The notes below the pieces were generated by a model that saw only the letters and a program-made list of their open reading frames with translations, did not search any database and had not been told where the DNA came from. DNA of 64,000 nucleotides from Lachancea thermotolerans CBS 6340. Its lineage: Eukaryota; Ascomycota; Saccharomycetes; Saccharomycetales; Saccharomycetaceae. The stretch lies in the NCBI RefSeq assembly GCF_000142805.1, contig NC_013080.1, positions 1,364,001 to 1,428,000 on the forward strand. The letters are read 5' to 3'. This document shows, piece by piece, positions 1 through 8,824 of this stretch. The position numbers and the translations under genes are program-made. Numbering within the stretch: the first letter of the stretch is position 1; each line of letters starts with the position of its first letter.

Positions 1-273
1 GGTCTACAAGGGTTCCCCCACAAGAACCTGATCGACGGCATAAGCGTTTGTTTTGTAACGCCCCCGAAGATAACGTTATCGATTTTGAAACAGCTGGAAA
101 CCGAAAAAGCGCCCATCCGCAGTGTGTGGTTCCAACCGGGATCATGGGATATGAAGTGCGTTAAGAGCGCAGAGGATGAGCTGAGGATTGAGGGGTCCAA
201 GATTATCAACGATTGCATTTTGGTAAATGGCGATTCGAGTTTCACACCCAGTAGTCTACCAGGAAAGGTTTGA
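1..273 (+). CDS. CoA-binding domain protein, 3' end (partial)
   Basis: This is the last 90 codons of a gene that begins upstream of the window; the frame is open from base 1 to the TGA at 271-273. The visible segment has the hallmarks of the small YccU-type CoA-binding (Rossmann) family: an alternating hydrophobic strand followed by a Thr-Pro-Pro segment, then a helix, then a Val-Trp-Phe-Gln-Pro-Gly-Ser strand-turn, and a late Asn-Asp-Cys near the end. Family members bind CoA and have no firmly assigned reaction. I cannot see the N-terminal glycine-rich loop because it lies outside the window. The family assignment is by motif; the cellular role is unknown. Confidence 0.6.
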   Translation, partial: GLQGFPHKNLIDGISVCFVTPPKITLSILKQLETEKAPIRSVWFQPGSWDMKCVKSAEDELRIEGSKIINDCILVNGDSSFTPSSLPGKV

Positions 274-835
274 ATCACTAATGTGAGGGTGCTCTCGCTA
301 CCTTATCAAAAGTGCAGGAATATTAACCAGTGATATTTGGCCAAACTTCTGGGGGCCTGCATCTATGATAAACTGCTGGACAAGTTACCAGCATCACATT
401 GAAAGCCTGAATCTTTTGTGGCAGGCTGTTACAGGCCCTCAACGCTATATGTGATCGAAGAGATAAATACAAGACTCCCATCCTCTGAAAGTGGCTTCAA
501 CCTACAATATTAATTGTTGAGAAATGGTCGCAGCACAGATGTAAACCCAGATTCGTCACTTAGGCCATGATGTTTAACCTACATCTGTTCTATGCCCGCT
601 GCGACCGGCGCCATTGTTCGTTTTAGCCACAAAATGACAAGGTCACGAACATTTCAGTTAGAGATATATCTCGCTAGCAATCAAATATTCGAATTGACGA
701 GCAGCAGGTTTTCGTTATTTAGACAACTCGCTGGTCAACTAGTCACTATTTACGCTTAAATCATTTCTCCACCATGCTCGCGCACTGTCCTGCTTTCAAT
801 GGTTTCTGAAGACACTGTGTGAGGCTTGACTGTAT
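274..835. other. Intergenic region upstream of the hexokinase-like gene
   Basis: A stretch of 562 bp between two genes on the same strand. It should hold the terminator of the CoA-binding gene and the promoter of the hexokinase-like gene. I see no RNA gene, repeat or convincing small ORF in it. Confidence 0.5.
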
Positions 836-2134
836 ATGCCAATGGCTACAGATAGTGAATTTGTCCAGACATTGAGGCAATGTATGCTTCCGGATGGACC
901 CCTAGAAGACATTATCAATGAATTTGTAGCCGAGATTGAAGAGCGGCTCCGCGAAAGCGATGTATCTATGCTGCCAAGCGGGGTGGTTAGGCAGAACAGG
1001 CCTGGCGGCGCACACACCGGAGAGAAATATCTAGCAATTGACTTCGGCGGAAGTTCCGTAAAGCTAGGGTTCGTCTCTGCCAGTGAGTTGAGCGTGAGCT
1101 GGGTGAGGACGCGTGCTGTGACAAAACGGCAGGTTGATTTGCAATTCTTCGACACTGTCGTAAGCTGGATTTGCGATCAAGTTGGAGAATACATTGAAGA
1201 GAATGCGATAGAGTCTGACGCTCAATTTGTTCTCGGGACGACATTCAGCTTTCCATTGAATGAGCGCGGCGAGATAATGACCGTAGGAAAAGGCTACACA
1301 TTGACCGAGGAGGTAACCGGTCTGAGCGTCACAACTATATTGGAACACAGTTTCTGCAGAGTGCTTGAGAAACGCGCTCTGCGGTTCCAGGTGCAAGTGC
1401 GCGGTGTCATCAACGACAGCGCGGCGGTTTTTCTTGCTAATCAAGCGAGAAACGAGGCCGGCGACGTATCGCTCATCCTGGGGACAGGCATAAATGCCTG
1501 CTTTTCGTTAGCGAACGCGGAGTTGCCAGAAGCGAAACAACGCGCGGGCGCCGCAGACGATGCACGAGTACTGGTCAACTCCGAGATAGGGTTTTTGGGC
1601 GCGCAATACGTGAAGATGACGCAATTCGACCCTTATGGCGAGGTCCCCTTTATGCCGCTCGAGTACGTTTCGAGTGGGAAGTGGCTGCCGTTGGCACTGG
1701 AAAAAGTGCTTCGATACTATGGGGTTTTACCGGACTCGCTGGAGGGTCTTGAGTTCGATGGGAAACTGGTCTGTGCCATCCTGAGTGGCGCCACGGAGAG
1801 TATTTTGGGAGCCGAAAGGCAAAAACAGACGGAGGAGGTCTGCAGAGTGCTCGTAGAGAGAGCGGCGATTTACACGTCGTGTGCATTACTCGCCGTCCTT
1901 CAACTCGCTGGGCATGACCGAAAAGCGGCCGGGAGTCGCGTGGAGGTGGGCTTCGCGGGGTCGTTTCTACAACATTGCGCTGCGTACCGGGCACGAATCG
2001 AGGAGCTGAGTGGAGGCGTAATTGAACTAATATACCTTGAGCACAGCAACTTGCTGGGCGCCTTCATGCATAGCTGCGAGGAGGCACGTGCGGAGTTAGC
2101 GACGGGCGTGGACGCGGGGAAGCCGCTCACGTGA
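836..2134 (+). CDS. Hexokinase-family protein (YLR446W-like)
   Basis: A 432-residue protein of the hexokinase fold, nearly the length of S. cerevisiae YLR446W (433 residues as I recall). Visible landmarks: a phosphate-1 loop (DFGGSSVKLGF, residues about 71-81), a sugar-loop segment GTTFSFPLNERGE, the catalytic Asn-Asp (INDSAA), a phosphate-2 loop (LILGTGINACF) and an Asn-Ser-Glu sugar-contact segment. The phosphate-1 loop has GGSS where true hexokinases have GGTN, and the sugar loop is shortened, so glucose may not be the substrate. N-acetylglucosamine or another hexose, or a regulatory role, is possible. In S. cerevisiae YLR446W lies next to VMA6; here VMA6 is about 7 kb away with three genes in between, which supports orthology. 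The start is the ATG at 836, which gives the full family length. Confidence 0.8.
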   Translation: MPMATDSEFVQTLRQCMLPDGPLEDIINEFVAEIEERLRESDVSMLPSGVVRQNRPGGAHTGEKYLAIDFGGSSVKLGFVSASELSVSWVRTRAVTKRQVDLQFFDTVVSWICDQVGEYIEENAIESDAQFVLGTTFSFPLNERGEIMTVGKGYTLTEEVTGLSVTTILEHSFCRVLEKRALRFQVQVRGVINDSAAVFLANQARNEAGDVSLILGTGINACFSLANAELPEAKQRAGAADDARVLVNSEIGFLGAQYVKMTQFDPYGEVPFMPLEYVSSGKWLPLALEKVLRYYGVLPDSLEGLEFDGKLVCAILSGATESILGAERQKQTEEVCRVLVERAAIYTSCALLAVLQLAGHDRKAAGSRVEVGFAGSFLQHCAAYRARIEELSGGVIELIYLEHSNLLGAFMHSCEEARAELATGVDAGKPLT

Positions 2135-2261
2135 CTACCAGAGTAATTACAAGAACTATAGTAATAATAATAATACTAATAAACATCGTCATTGGCAAAA
2201 CAGTACATACTAATGATACGAGTCCCAAACACTTGGGTTAAAAAAGTCAATGCGCCAGGAT

Positions 2262-4142
2262 TCACTTGTGGTCCTTGACGACTGCGGCGCTGGTGACGCT
2301 CAGGACGTGCTCCAGGCCCTCCGGGTGGTCAACGTCTTCCGCGCCCGACACGTAGGAGCGCACGCTCGTGATGGCGGGCATGGCGCCCTCCTCGGCTTCC
2401 AGGGCGCGTCTCTCGGCGCGCTCCAGCTCCATTGTCTTGTCCAGGCTCCAGTAGCGCCACAGGAACACAAACGCCATGAACGCCCCCAGGCCGGCCAGCA
2501 CGCCGAAGGGGATCACCAGGTGTGGGTCGACCAGCGAGGGCGTGACAATCTCGCCCAGCGCCGCGGACAGCGCGCTCGTGAACAGGAACAACGCCATCAC
2601 GAAACTCTTCATGTGCGCTGGCGAGCGCTCGAACGCGATCTCGTAACCCGTGGTCATCGCCAGACACTCACTCAGCCCGGTCAGCGCGTACTCCACGGCC
2701 ACCACCCACATGGACACGGGCGACACGCCCTTGTCACACTCGGTCGCGTAGCGCCCGCAGGGACTGGTATTGTAGATCACGGTCTGGATGATCGCGCCGA
2801 CCGCGCTCGCGAGCGCCGCGATCATGAACCCGCAGAAGATCCGGTACACGGGCTTGAAGTTCCACCGCATCTTGCGCAGCACCGGATACAGCACGTGGTC
2901 CAGCACGGGCATGAACACGATGATGCACAGCGGGTTGAAGTTGCTGATGAGGTCATTGGGCACGCCGTTGGAAGTGAGCGACGCGGTCTGCGAGTTCATG
3001 ATCGACCCTATCCCGCCGTCGTTGATGTTGTAGATCACGTAGTACAGGAAGATCGCGCTGGCGCTCAGCGTCACACGCGTGTCCTGCACCAGCGACTCCG
3101 CGTAGAACCCGCCCGCGCCCTTGCGCCGCCACCCGGCGCGGCCGGCCTGCCGCAGCCGCGAGGGCCGCGCGTAGTTCCAGAAGTCCCCGCTACGGTACCG
3201 GCGCCACCACCCGCGTTCGAAACACACGCGCAGCACTTTGCAACAGTCCGCTAGCATCGACCGCCCAGAGGGAGGCTCGTCGCGCAGGTAGCGGCCCAGA
3301 ACCAGCAGCACCGCGGGCATGATCAGATACAGGATTAGTGGGATCAGAAACGCGAGCCAATACCCGATGTCGCGCGCCGCGTAGCTGGTTGCCACGGACA
3401 AAAAGCTGCCGATGTTGATACTCCAGTAAAACGTCATAGTCATGCGCTGCAGACTGGCGTCGCGGTCCACGAGAACGCGCTCGCCCGACGCCAGCGTCCT
3501 GACCACGTCGGTCTCGTGCGGGTACTGCGATAGAAGCGTGGGCAGCAGTACAGGCTTGACGAACGACGTGGCGATGGCCAGCGTGATGATCCCAATGACG
3601 CAAGGCGCCAGCGCCGCCTGCCCGTTGCCGAGCACGGGAGGCAGCGCGCCAATGATGAATATCACGTGCGATATGATGCCCACAAACACGCCGATCCACA
3701 GCATCCGCATCCGGCTCCAGTACCGGTCTGCGATGTACCCTGTGACCAGTGGGAAACAGTACGCGAGGAAAGTCAGCAGCAGGTTGAGCGCCGTTGCGGT
3801 CTGTAGGCCCATGCCCAGCGCGCCCGCGGTGGCCGAGTCGCCCGCGGCGCCGTGCGCGGGCGCACCAGCGCCGTTACCGCCGGCGGGCAGCGGCTGCTGG
3901 ATGAAGTTGTTCAGACGGTCGCCGGTACCGTAGTACGACGCACGCTCGGAGAACTCGATCAGACAGATGAAGTAGACGTACCACTTGGGGTGCTCGAGCA
4001 CGCGGCGCAGCGTGGTGCGCTCGTGCTCCGTGGGCTCCGGCAGCGACAGCGGCGTGCCGGACCCGCCTTCGGAGTAGGTGTCAGTCTCGAGGACCGCGAC
4101 CTGCGATTTCTCGACACTGGAGAGCTTCTCGTGGTCGGACAT
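2262..4142 (-). CDS. PTR2: Peptide transporter of the POT/PTR2 family
   Basis: A 626-residue polytopic membrane protein that takes up di- and tripeptides with protons across the plasma membrane. The family signature E-F-S-E-R-A-S-Y-Y-G lies near residue 42, at the start of the first membrane helix. Many hydrophobic helices follow, including the Phe-Asn-Pro segment in the second half that matches the second PTR2 signature. A hydrophilic loop rich in Arg/Gly (about residues 320-345) divides the two halves, as in yeast Ptr2. The start is the ATG at 4140-4142; a TATATAAA element lies about 70 bp upstream. A Gly/Ala-rich insertion (residues about 60-110) extends the first loop. The gene is clearly more GC-rich than TCB3 or HMG1. 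Orthology to PTR2 is likely, but a PTR2 paralogue cannot be excluded. Confidence 0.88.
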   Translation of the reverse strand: MSDHEKLSSVEKSQVAVLETDTYSEGGSGTPLSLPEPTEHERTTLRRVLEHPKWYVYFICLIEFSERASYYGTGDRLNNFIQQPLPAGGNGAGAPAHGAAGDSATAGALGMGLQTATALNLLLTFLAYCFPLVTGYIADRYWSRMRMLWIGVFVGIISHVIFIIGALPPVLGNGQAALAPCVIGIITLAIATSFVKPVLLPTLLSQYPHETDVVRTLASGERVLVDRDASLQRMTMTFYWSINIGSFLSVATSYAARDIGYWLAFLIPLILYLIMPAVLLVLGRYLRDEPPSGRSMLADCCKVLRVCFERGWWRRYRSGDFWNYARPSRLRQAGRAGWRRKGAGGFYAESLVQDTRVTLSASAIFLYYVIYNINDGGIGSIMNSQTASLTSNGVPNDLISNFNPLCIIVFMPVLDHVLYPVLRKMRWNFKPVYRIFCGFMIAALASAVGAIIQTVIYNTSPCGRYATECDKGVSPVSMWVVAVEYALTGLSECLAMTTGYEIAFERSPAHMKSFVMALFLFTSALSAALGEIVTPSLVDPHLVIPFGVLAGLGAFMAFVFLWRYWSLDKTMELERAERRALEAEEGAMPAITSVRSYVSGAEDVDHPEGLEHVLSVTSAAVVKDHK

Positions 4143-4209
4143 TGCGATGCGTGGAGAAGGGTGAGGATTCTGCTGCTACAATCGACTACACTGCGCTGCG
4201 GCGCGCCGG

Positions 4210-4219
4210 TTTATATAAA
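4210..4219 (-). promoter_or_regulatory. TATA element of the PTR2-type gene
   Basis: TTTATATAAA lies about 70 bp upstream of the PTR2 start codon. It is palindromic, so it reads equally on the minus strand. The position fits a yeast TATA box; function is inferred. Confidence 0.5.
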
Positions 4220-4501
4220 GTGCGCGGTGTCGCTGGCGTGCTGCTGTCTGCGGTGTGGTAGACTCCTATCGATAAACGATAAAGACACTGATCGCTATGT
4301 CCATCGTGCCACCACGCTCCCCAGCGATTCTCTCTCGCCTGCCTGCAGATTTCCCCCACTTATCTCCCGCCCCGCCACACCTTATTCGCACTACCCGCAA
4401 CGAGAAGCGGCTGATATCGTGACACAAACCACCTGCGCCAATGTGTCAAAAGAAGAGCCACGCGGTTGTGGCGCGAATGCGCCGTGAATCTGTGCCGTGC
4501 G

Positions 4502-4528
4502 CGCCGGCAAAGCCGGCATAGCCGGCCA
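4502..4528. repeat. Three tandem 9-bp units beginning GCCGGC
   Basis: Three consecutive units (GCCGGCAAA, GCCGGCATA, GCCGGCCAC) sit about 360 bp upstream of the PTR2 start. Each carries a palindromic GCCGGC. They could be a transcription-factor cluster or a chance short repeat in GC-rich DNA. Confidence 0.4.
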
Positions 4529-4869
4529 CGCCTTTCCTGTGTGCGGCGCTTTCGATAGTGTGAAATGCGGTTGGCGCATTTGAGTTCGAAACCGAGAATG
4601 TGATACCAGGCGGCTGCGCTGAAAGGTGATCTGTGGTAGTCACGGCGACGGACGTTGACGTCGAACGTTCCTGCCAAGCTTGCCTCGGCCCATGGAGACT
4701 GCGCAGGCCAAGCAATTATCTTATCGCGAACGGCGCCGCGCGCGCGTGCGGCAGCGTGCGGCGCTGCATGACAGATAGCTGCAGTTATGTAAGCAGACGG
4801 GCCTGGGCCATGCCTGCTTACGTGGCGGGCGCGGGCGCGGGCAGTGCAAGGAGCTCGGGGAGAGGCCAC

Positions 4870-5463
4870 TTACGTCTGTGTCACGTGCGCCACATGTCCC
4901 ACACGCGGGTATTTGCGCGCGAAGTACTCGGCCCACGCGACCACGCGCGCGCGTTCTTCTGTGGCCAGCCCGCTCAGGTCCGCGCTACAGGGCTCGCGCA
5001 GGCCGCGCATGCTCCAGATGCTGTAGGCAAAGGCGCGCGAGCAGTCACGCCCCACGAAACGGTGGTATGCGCCGCGTGGGCCGTAGAGGCGCGCGCTGCG
5101 CGTCACGTCGAAGACCTGGCCGTCGACAGCGACCAGCAGCGGCGCGCCGTCGGCGCCCGTGTAGCGCGACAGGTCCGCGGGCGAGAACGTCAGGGGAAGC
5201 GAGTACGGGCGCCAGAATTCGGAGAGCGCGGGCGGGGCCGAGGGCGCAGAAGCACGTGCGCGCCACGTGGCGACCACGTGCCATGTGGCGGAGCCCGTGG
5301 CCAGACGGCCTACCGCGAGCACGGCGAGCGCCAGGCCGCACAGCATGCGCGCGATGTCGAGCCACGTGAAGCGGGAGCGCGCGGTCGCGCCGTCGCTGGT
5401 GCTTCGGCCGCGGCCGGGCCCGGCGGCCGGGCTGCGGTGTCTCGTAGATCTCCTGCGGAGCAT
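4870..5463 (-). CDS. Membrane-anchored cytochrome b5-like (MAPR/DAP1-type) protein
   Basis: A 197-residue protein if translation starts at the ATG at 5461-5463; a longer frame exists upstream but is low-complexity and unlikely to be used. A basic N-terminus is followed by one hydrophobic helix (about residues 37-55), then a cytochrome b5-like domain of the membrane-associated progesterone-receptor family. The segment begins FSPADLSRYTGADG and includes the family-typical Tyr-Gly-Pro-x-Gly-x-Tyr (YGPRGAYHRFVGRD) and a Trp near the end. This family binds haem through Tyr and, in yeast Dap1, supports the cytochrome P450 Erg11 in sterol synthesis. The protein is longer than Dap1 (152 residues as I recall), so it may be a paralogue. 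It ends near 4870 and is divergently placed from the F-box gene. Confidence 0.7.
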   Translation of the reverse strand: MLRRRSTRHRSPAAGPGRGRSTSDGATARSRFTWLDIARMLCGLALAVLAVGRLATGSATWHVVATWRARASAPSAPPALSEFWRPYSLPLTFSPADLSRYTGADGAPLLVAVDGQVFDVTRSARLYGPRGAYHRFVGRDCSRAFAYSIWSMRGLREPCSADLSGLATEERARVVAWAEYFARKYPRVGHVAHVTQT

Positions 5464-5899
5464 CGTGTCTCTGTGTGTATGTGTGTGTGGTGCTGCTCCT
5501 GGCGGAGTGGCTGCGCGGCGGGCGTGGGTGCGGACGCTGAAATAGTACGCGGGCGGCGCGCGAGTCACGCGGAGTCGCGTGATGCATCGGGCTGATATCA
5601 CGTCACACGGAACCACATGAATCCACGTGACACCACCACGTGGTGCGCTCCTGCTTGCGCCGCGCGCACGCGCGTTGCTTTTACAGGGCGTTGCGAACGG
5701 TTGCCGCCGTGCGTGGCGACCGCGAGTGCAGGCTTCTCCAGGTTTCAGAAAAGCGCATTATTAAAGCCTCGGACGCACTCCTAACGGTGCACACAGACTG
5801 TCGAGCCGTGGTCCTGTCTCGCGAGTTCCAGCGGCGGTCCCTCCCATTCCAATCGTCTCCGTCCCCACCGCTCCCGTGCTCTCGTACCCAAACCAAGAC
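5464..5899. other. Divergent promoter with two CACGTG boxes
   Basis: A 436-bp intergenic region between two divergently transcribed genes. CACGTG occurs at 5624-5629 and 5637-5642, a spacing of 13 bp. These could bind Cbf1, Pho4 or a related bHLH factor. No other element is recognised. Confidence 0.45.
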
Positions 5900-8686
5900 A
5901 TGAGGGCCTTTAAGGCCAGACACCGCAGCAGCAGGCGCAAATCTGGGCTGTCGCGTCAGATTTCCAGTGTCGAGGCGGCGCGCGGCGACGGCGCGCAGCG
6001 AGCGCGCGAGGCACCCGCTGCAGCGGCGCCCGCGACCGCGGGCGCAGTAGCGACGGCCCCGCCACCGCCTGCGCCGCCCAAGCTGCTGCTCGACAAGCTC
6101 ACGAGTTTCTCGCTGTTCCAAGACGCGCCCCCATCGTTCTTTGCGCAGATCGCGCACACACTCAAGCTGGTCACGCACCACTCGCAGGAGTACATTATAA
6201 AGGCCGGCGAGCCCGCCAAGGCGATGTACTGGATCCTGCGTGGGTCGGTCAACGTGACGTCGCCCGACGGCGAGACCGTGCACGCGCAGCTGCTCGAGGG
6301 CGCGTACTTCGGCGAAATCGGCATTCTGTTCAACCGCCCGCGCACGGCGACCATCGTCGCCAACACGCGGGTGCTGCTGGGCGTGCTGACCGCAGAGAAC
6401 CTCAACCAGGTGCTGCCGGACTTTCCGACCGTCGAGCGTCAGATCCGCGACGAGGCCCAGGAGCGCCTGGCCATGCAGGACAAGAAGATCAAAAGCGGCG
6501 TCGCGAGCCTGCTCACAGCCAGCGTCGCGTGGAGCGGCGGCACCGGCACCGGCGGAAGCCAAAGCCACAGCGATGGTGTGTCTCCGGGCGCCCCGTCATC
6601 GCACCCGACTCCGCCGCCGCCGCCGCTGCTGGACGACTCCATTTCCATCCGCCAGTTTCTGCAAAGCCTGCCGCTCTTCTCCACGCTGCCGCCCGAGGTC
6701 CCGCACCGGCTCGCGCTGTGCGTCGAGTTCAAACAGACCCAACCATACGAATACATCTTCCGCTCGGGCGAAGAGGGCTCTTCAGTCTACTTCATTGTTA
6801 GCGGCGAGGTCGAGGTCCTGACCAAGGATCCCAACGACCAGCAGGAAAAAGTGCTGGCGCGTGTCGGCCCGGGCCAGATCTTCGGCGAGTGTGAGATCTT
6901 CTGCACCCTAGGTGGAGACCTCTCGCACCACGTGCGTTTCGCAGATGTTCGCTCTGTGTCTTCGTGCACGCTTCTCGTCCTGCCGGGCGAGACGCTGAAC
7001 CGCTTTTGCCATGAGTTTTCACAGATCGGGCCTAAGCTCAGGATGGCCGCCGAGGGCCGCAAGGCAGAGCTGTTCACGCCCTTGCTCCACGAAAGTGCCT
7101 GCCGGAAGCGCCGTGCTTCTGACGACACGCTCTCGGCTCCGCCTAGCAAGGAGAGCACTCCCGTTTCCGACCTTCAGCCTAGCAACGGCACAATTAGCAC
7201 TACGCCCTTCTCGTCTCTCTCGTTCAACCCAAAGTTCTCGTTCAATCCCGCGCCTTCGCGCCCGGCACCTGTCTCCGTACCCTCACGGGCAACTTCTCCC
7301 GCCGCATGCCCAGATGAACCCCTGGAGCTTCACGTTCCGCCCATGAACTCCGTTACCTCAAGCGTTTCATTTAAAATCCAGCATCCCGCGCCTCTTCACT
7401 ATATGTCACACCGGAAGCGCGCCAGGCTCTCTAGCATAGGACAAGGGCCCAATAGGCGCAAGTCCTCGGTTTTGAGCGTGGGCCCTCTTCCAGATCGCCT
7501 CTTGCTAAGATGCTTCCAGTTCCTAAGTCTCCCAGAGCTTATGAAACTGCGGCTTGTTTGCAGGCGCTGGCGGCAGCTTCTCTACGTTGCTCCCGGTCTG
7601 TTTGAAGTCTTGGATTTGACTTCCTGGAGCAACTCCATAGACGACAAGTCGCTTATAGAGATTACGAACTTCGTAGGCTCGCGGCCTAAAGTCATTGACG
7701 TCTCAAGGTGCTTTCACGTTACCGACGAGGGATTCTCGTACATGATCAATGAAATTGGCATAAATGGCCAGTTGAAAGTAGTGAAAATGCAAAGTTGCTG
7801 GGAGATAAGCGCAATGGCCATCATGGATATAGCCGCGCCATCCATTGGCAGTTCGATTGAAGAAATTGACCTTACAAATTGCAGAAAGGTTAAGGACGAT
7901 GTTGTACAGCGACTACTGGGTTGTATCGAGCCGACTGCCGGAAATCCGCGCTCCAAAGACGACTTCAATAGCTGGATATATCCATTGGATGAACCGATTC
8001 CCGGCATGGAGGCACTAGACTCTCCTGCGAACCGGCATGGCAGCGTTGGCTGCCCTAACCTGAAGAAACTTTCCCTGCGCTATTGCAAGTCTTTAACAGA
8101 TTCGACTCTTCACCACATCGCGCTTCGTACCCGCCAGACCCTAACAACGCTGGACCTCACCCGCTGCACAGGACTAACTGACGTTGGGTTTTCTTACTGG
8201 GGCTACCAAAATTTTGCAAACCTAGAAAAGCTGGTGTTGAGTGAGTGTACCTTTTTGACTGACAACTCCATCAGGTGGATTGCGAATTGCGCTCCCCGTC
8301 TCAGGGAACTCTATCTCTCTTTCTGTTGTTCACTAAAGGACACTGCTTTAGAGTTTTTATGGCTGGGCTGCCCAGGGCTAGAAATATTAGACCTGAGCTT
8401 CTGCGGGAGGGCAGTGAGCGATATTTCGCTTTTAGGTTTATCGATGCATTTGAGAAAGCTACAACGCATTTCGCTTAAAGGCTGTTTGAGGGTCACAAGG
8501 TCTGGACTTGATTCGCTGCTATGCGGATTCACATCCCTAACCTATATCGACATATCTCAATGCAAGAATGCGCATATGTACCAAGGTGGAATAGAGGCAG
8601 TGAAGTTTGAGCCAACAGCCGGGTCTAGAAGTGTATTTTTGACCATGGAGGACAATAAGGATAGGTGTGTTGAAGTTGTTATTTAA
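5900..8686 (+). CDS. F-box/leucine-rich-repeat protein with two cyclic-nucleotide-binding domains
   Basis: A 928-residue protein with a rare set of domains. Two cyclic-nucleotide-binding (CAP-type) domains lie at about residues 63-185 and 250-370, an F-box at about 530-573 (LPDRLLLRCFQFLSLPEL), and cysteine-containing leucine-rich repeats at about 575-900. The first phosphate-binding cassette (FGEIGILFNRPRTAT) keeps the key Glu and Arg. The second begins FGECEIF but has an insertion before its Arg, so it may not bind a nucleotide. F-box/LRR proteins are substrate receptors of SCF ubiquitin ligases; the CAP domains suggest a link to cAMP, which is inference. I recall no S. cerevisiae protein with this set; similar ones occur in filamentous fungi. 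The start is the ATG at 5900, because the frame upstream opens only with GTG. GC content drops sharply near 7,350, between the CAP and F-box halves. Confidence 0.88.
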   Translation: MRAFKARHRSSRRKSGLSRQISSVEAARGDGAQRAREAPAAAAPATAGAVATAPPPPAPPKLLLDKLTSFSLFQDAPPSFFAQIAHTLKLVTHHSQEYIIKAGEPAKAMYWILRGSVNVTSPDGETVHAQLLEGAYFGEIGILFNRPRTATIVANTRVLLGVLTAENLNQVLPDFPTVERQIRDEAQERLAMQDKKIKSGVASLLTASVAWSGGTGTGGSQSHSDGVSPGAPSSHPTPPPPPLLDDSISIRQFLQSLPLFSTLPPEVPHRLALCVEFKQTQPYEYIFRSGEEGSSVYFIVSGEVEVLTKDPNDQQEKVLARVGPGQIFGECEIFCTLGGDLSHHVRFADVRSVSSCTLLVLPGETLNRFCHEFSQIGPKLRMAAEGRKAELFTPLLHESACRKRRASDDTLSAPPSKESTPVSDLQPSNGTISTTPFSSLSFNPKFSFNPAPSRPAPVSVPSRATSPAACPDEPLELHVPPMNSVTSSVSFKIQHPAPLHYMSHRKRARLSSIGQGPNRRKSSVLSVGPLPDRLLLRCFQFLSLPELMKLRLVCRRWRQLLYVAPGLFEVLDLTSWSNSIDDKSLIEITNFVGSRPKVIDVSRCFHVTDEGFSYMINEIGINGQLKVVKMQSCWEISAMAIMDIAAPSIGSSIEEIDLTNCRKVKDDVVQRLLGCIEPTAGNPRSKDDFNSWIYPLDEPIPGMEALDSPANRHGSVGCPNLKKLSLRYCKSLTDSTLHHIALRTRQTLTTLDLTRCTGLTDVGFSYWGYQNFANLEKLVLSECTFLTDNSIRWIANCAPRLRELYLSFCCSLKDTALEFLWLGCPGLEILDLSFCGRAVSDISLLGLSMHLRKLQRISLKGCLRVTRSGLDSLLCGFTSLTYIDISQCKNAHMYQGGIEAVKFEPTAGSRSVFLTMEDNKDRCVEVVI

Positions 8687-8824
8687 GCCTGTTGCTGGCT
8701 CCACAGTTGAAGCAGCAAGGCAAGGGGGACTACGGATTAAAAAGGTGTGCCATTTTAAGATCAGATTTTATAAAAAAAAAGTGTAACATTAATATATTTT
8801 GCTCAAAGTGGTTTATTTCGCCTT

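Larger units (their letters stand above)
4143..4869. other. PTR2 promoter region
   Basis: A stretch of 727 bp between the PTR2 start and the stop of the cytochrome b5-like gene, both on the minus strand. It holds a TATA-like palindrome near PTR2 and a triplicated GCCGGC element at 4502-4528. ORFs here are not convincing. Confidence 0.5.

Noticed and set aside
2250-3254. 334-codon plus-strand frame antisense to PTR2
   Set aside because: It is rich in His, Arg and Gly and mirrors the PTR2 codons in GC-rich DNA; no domain is visible.
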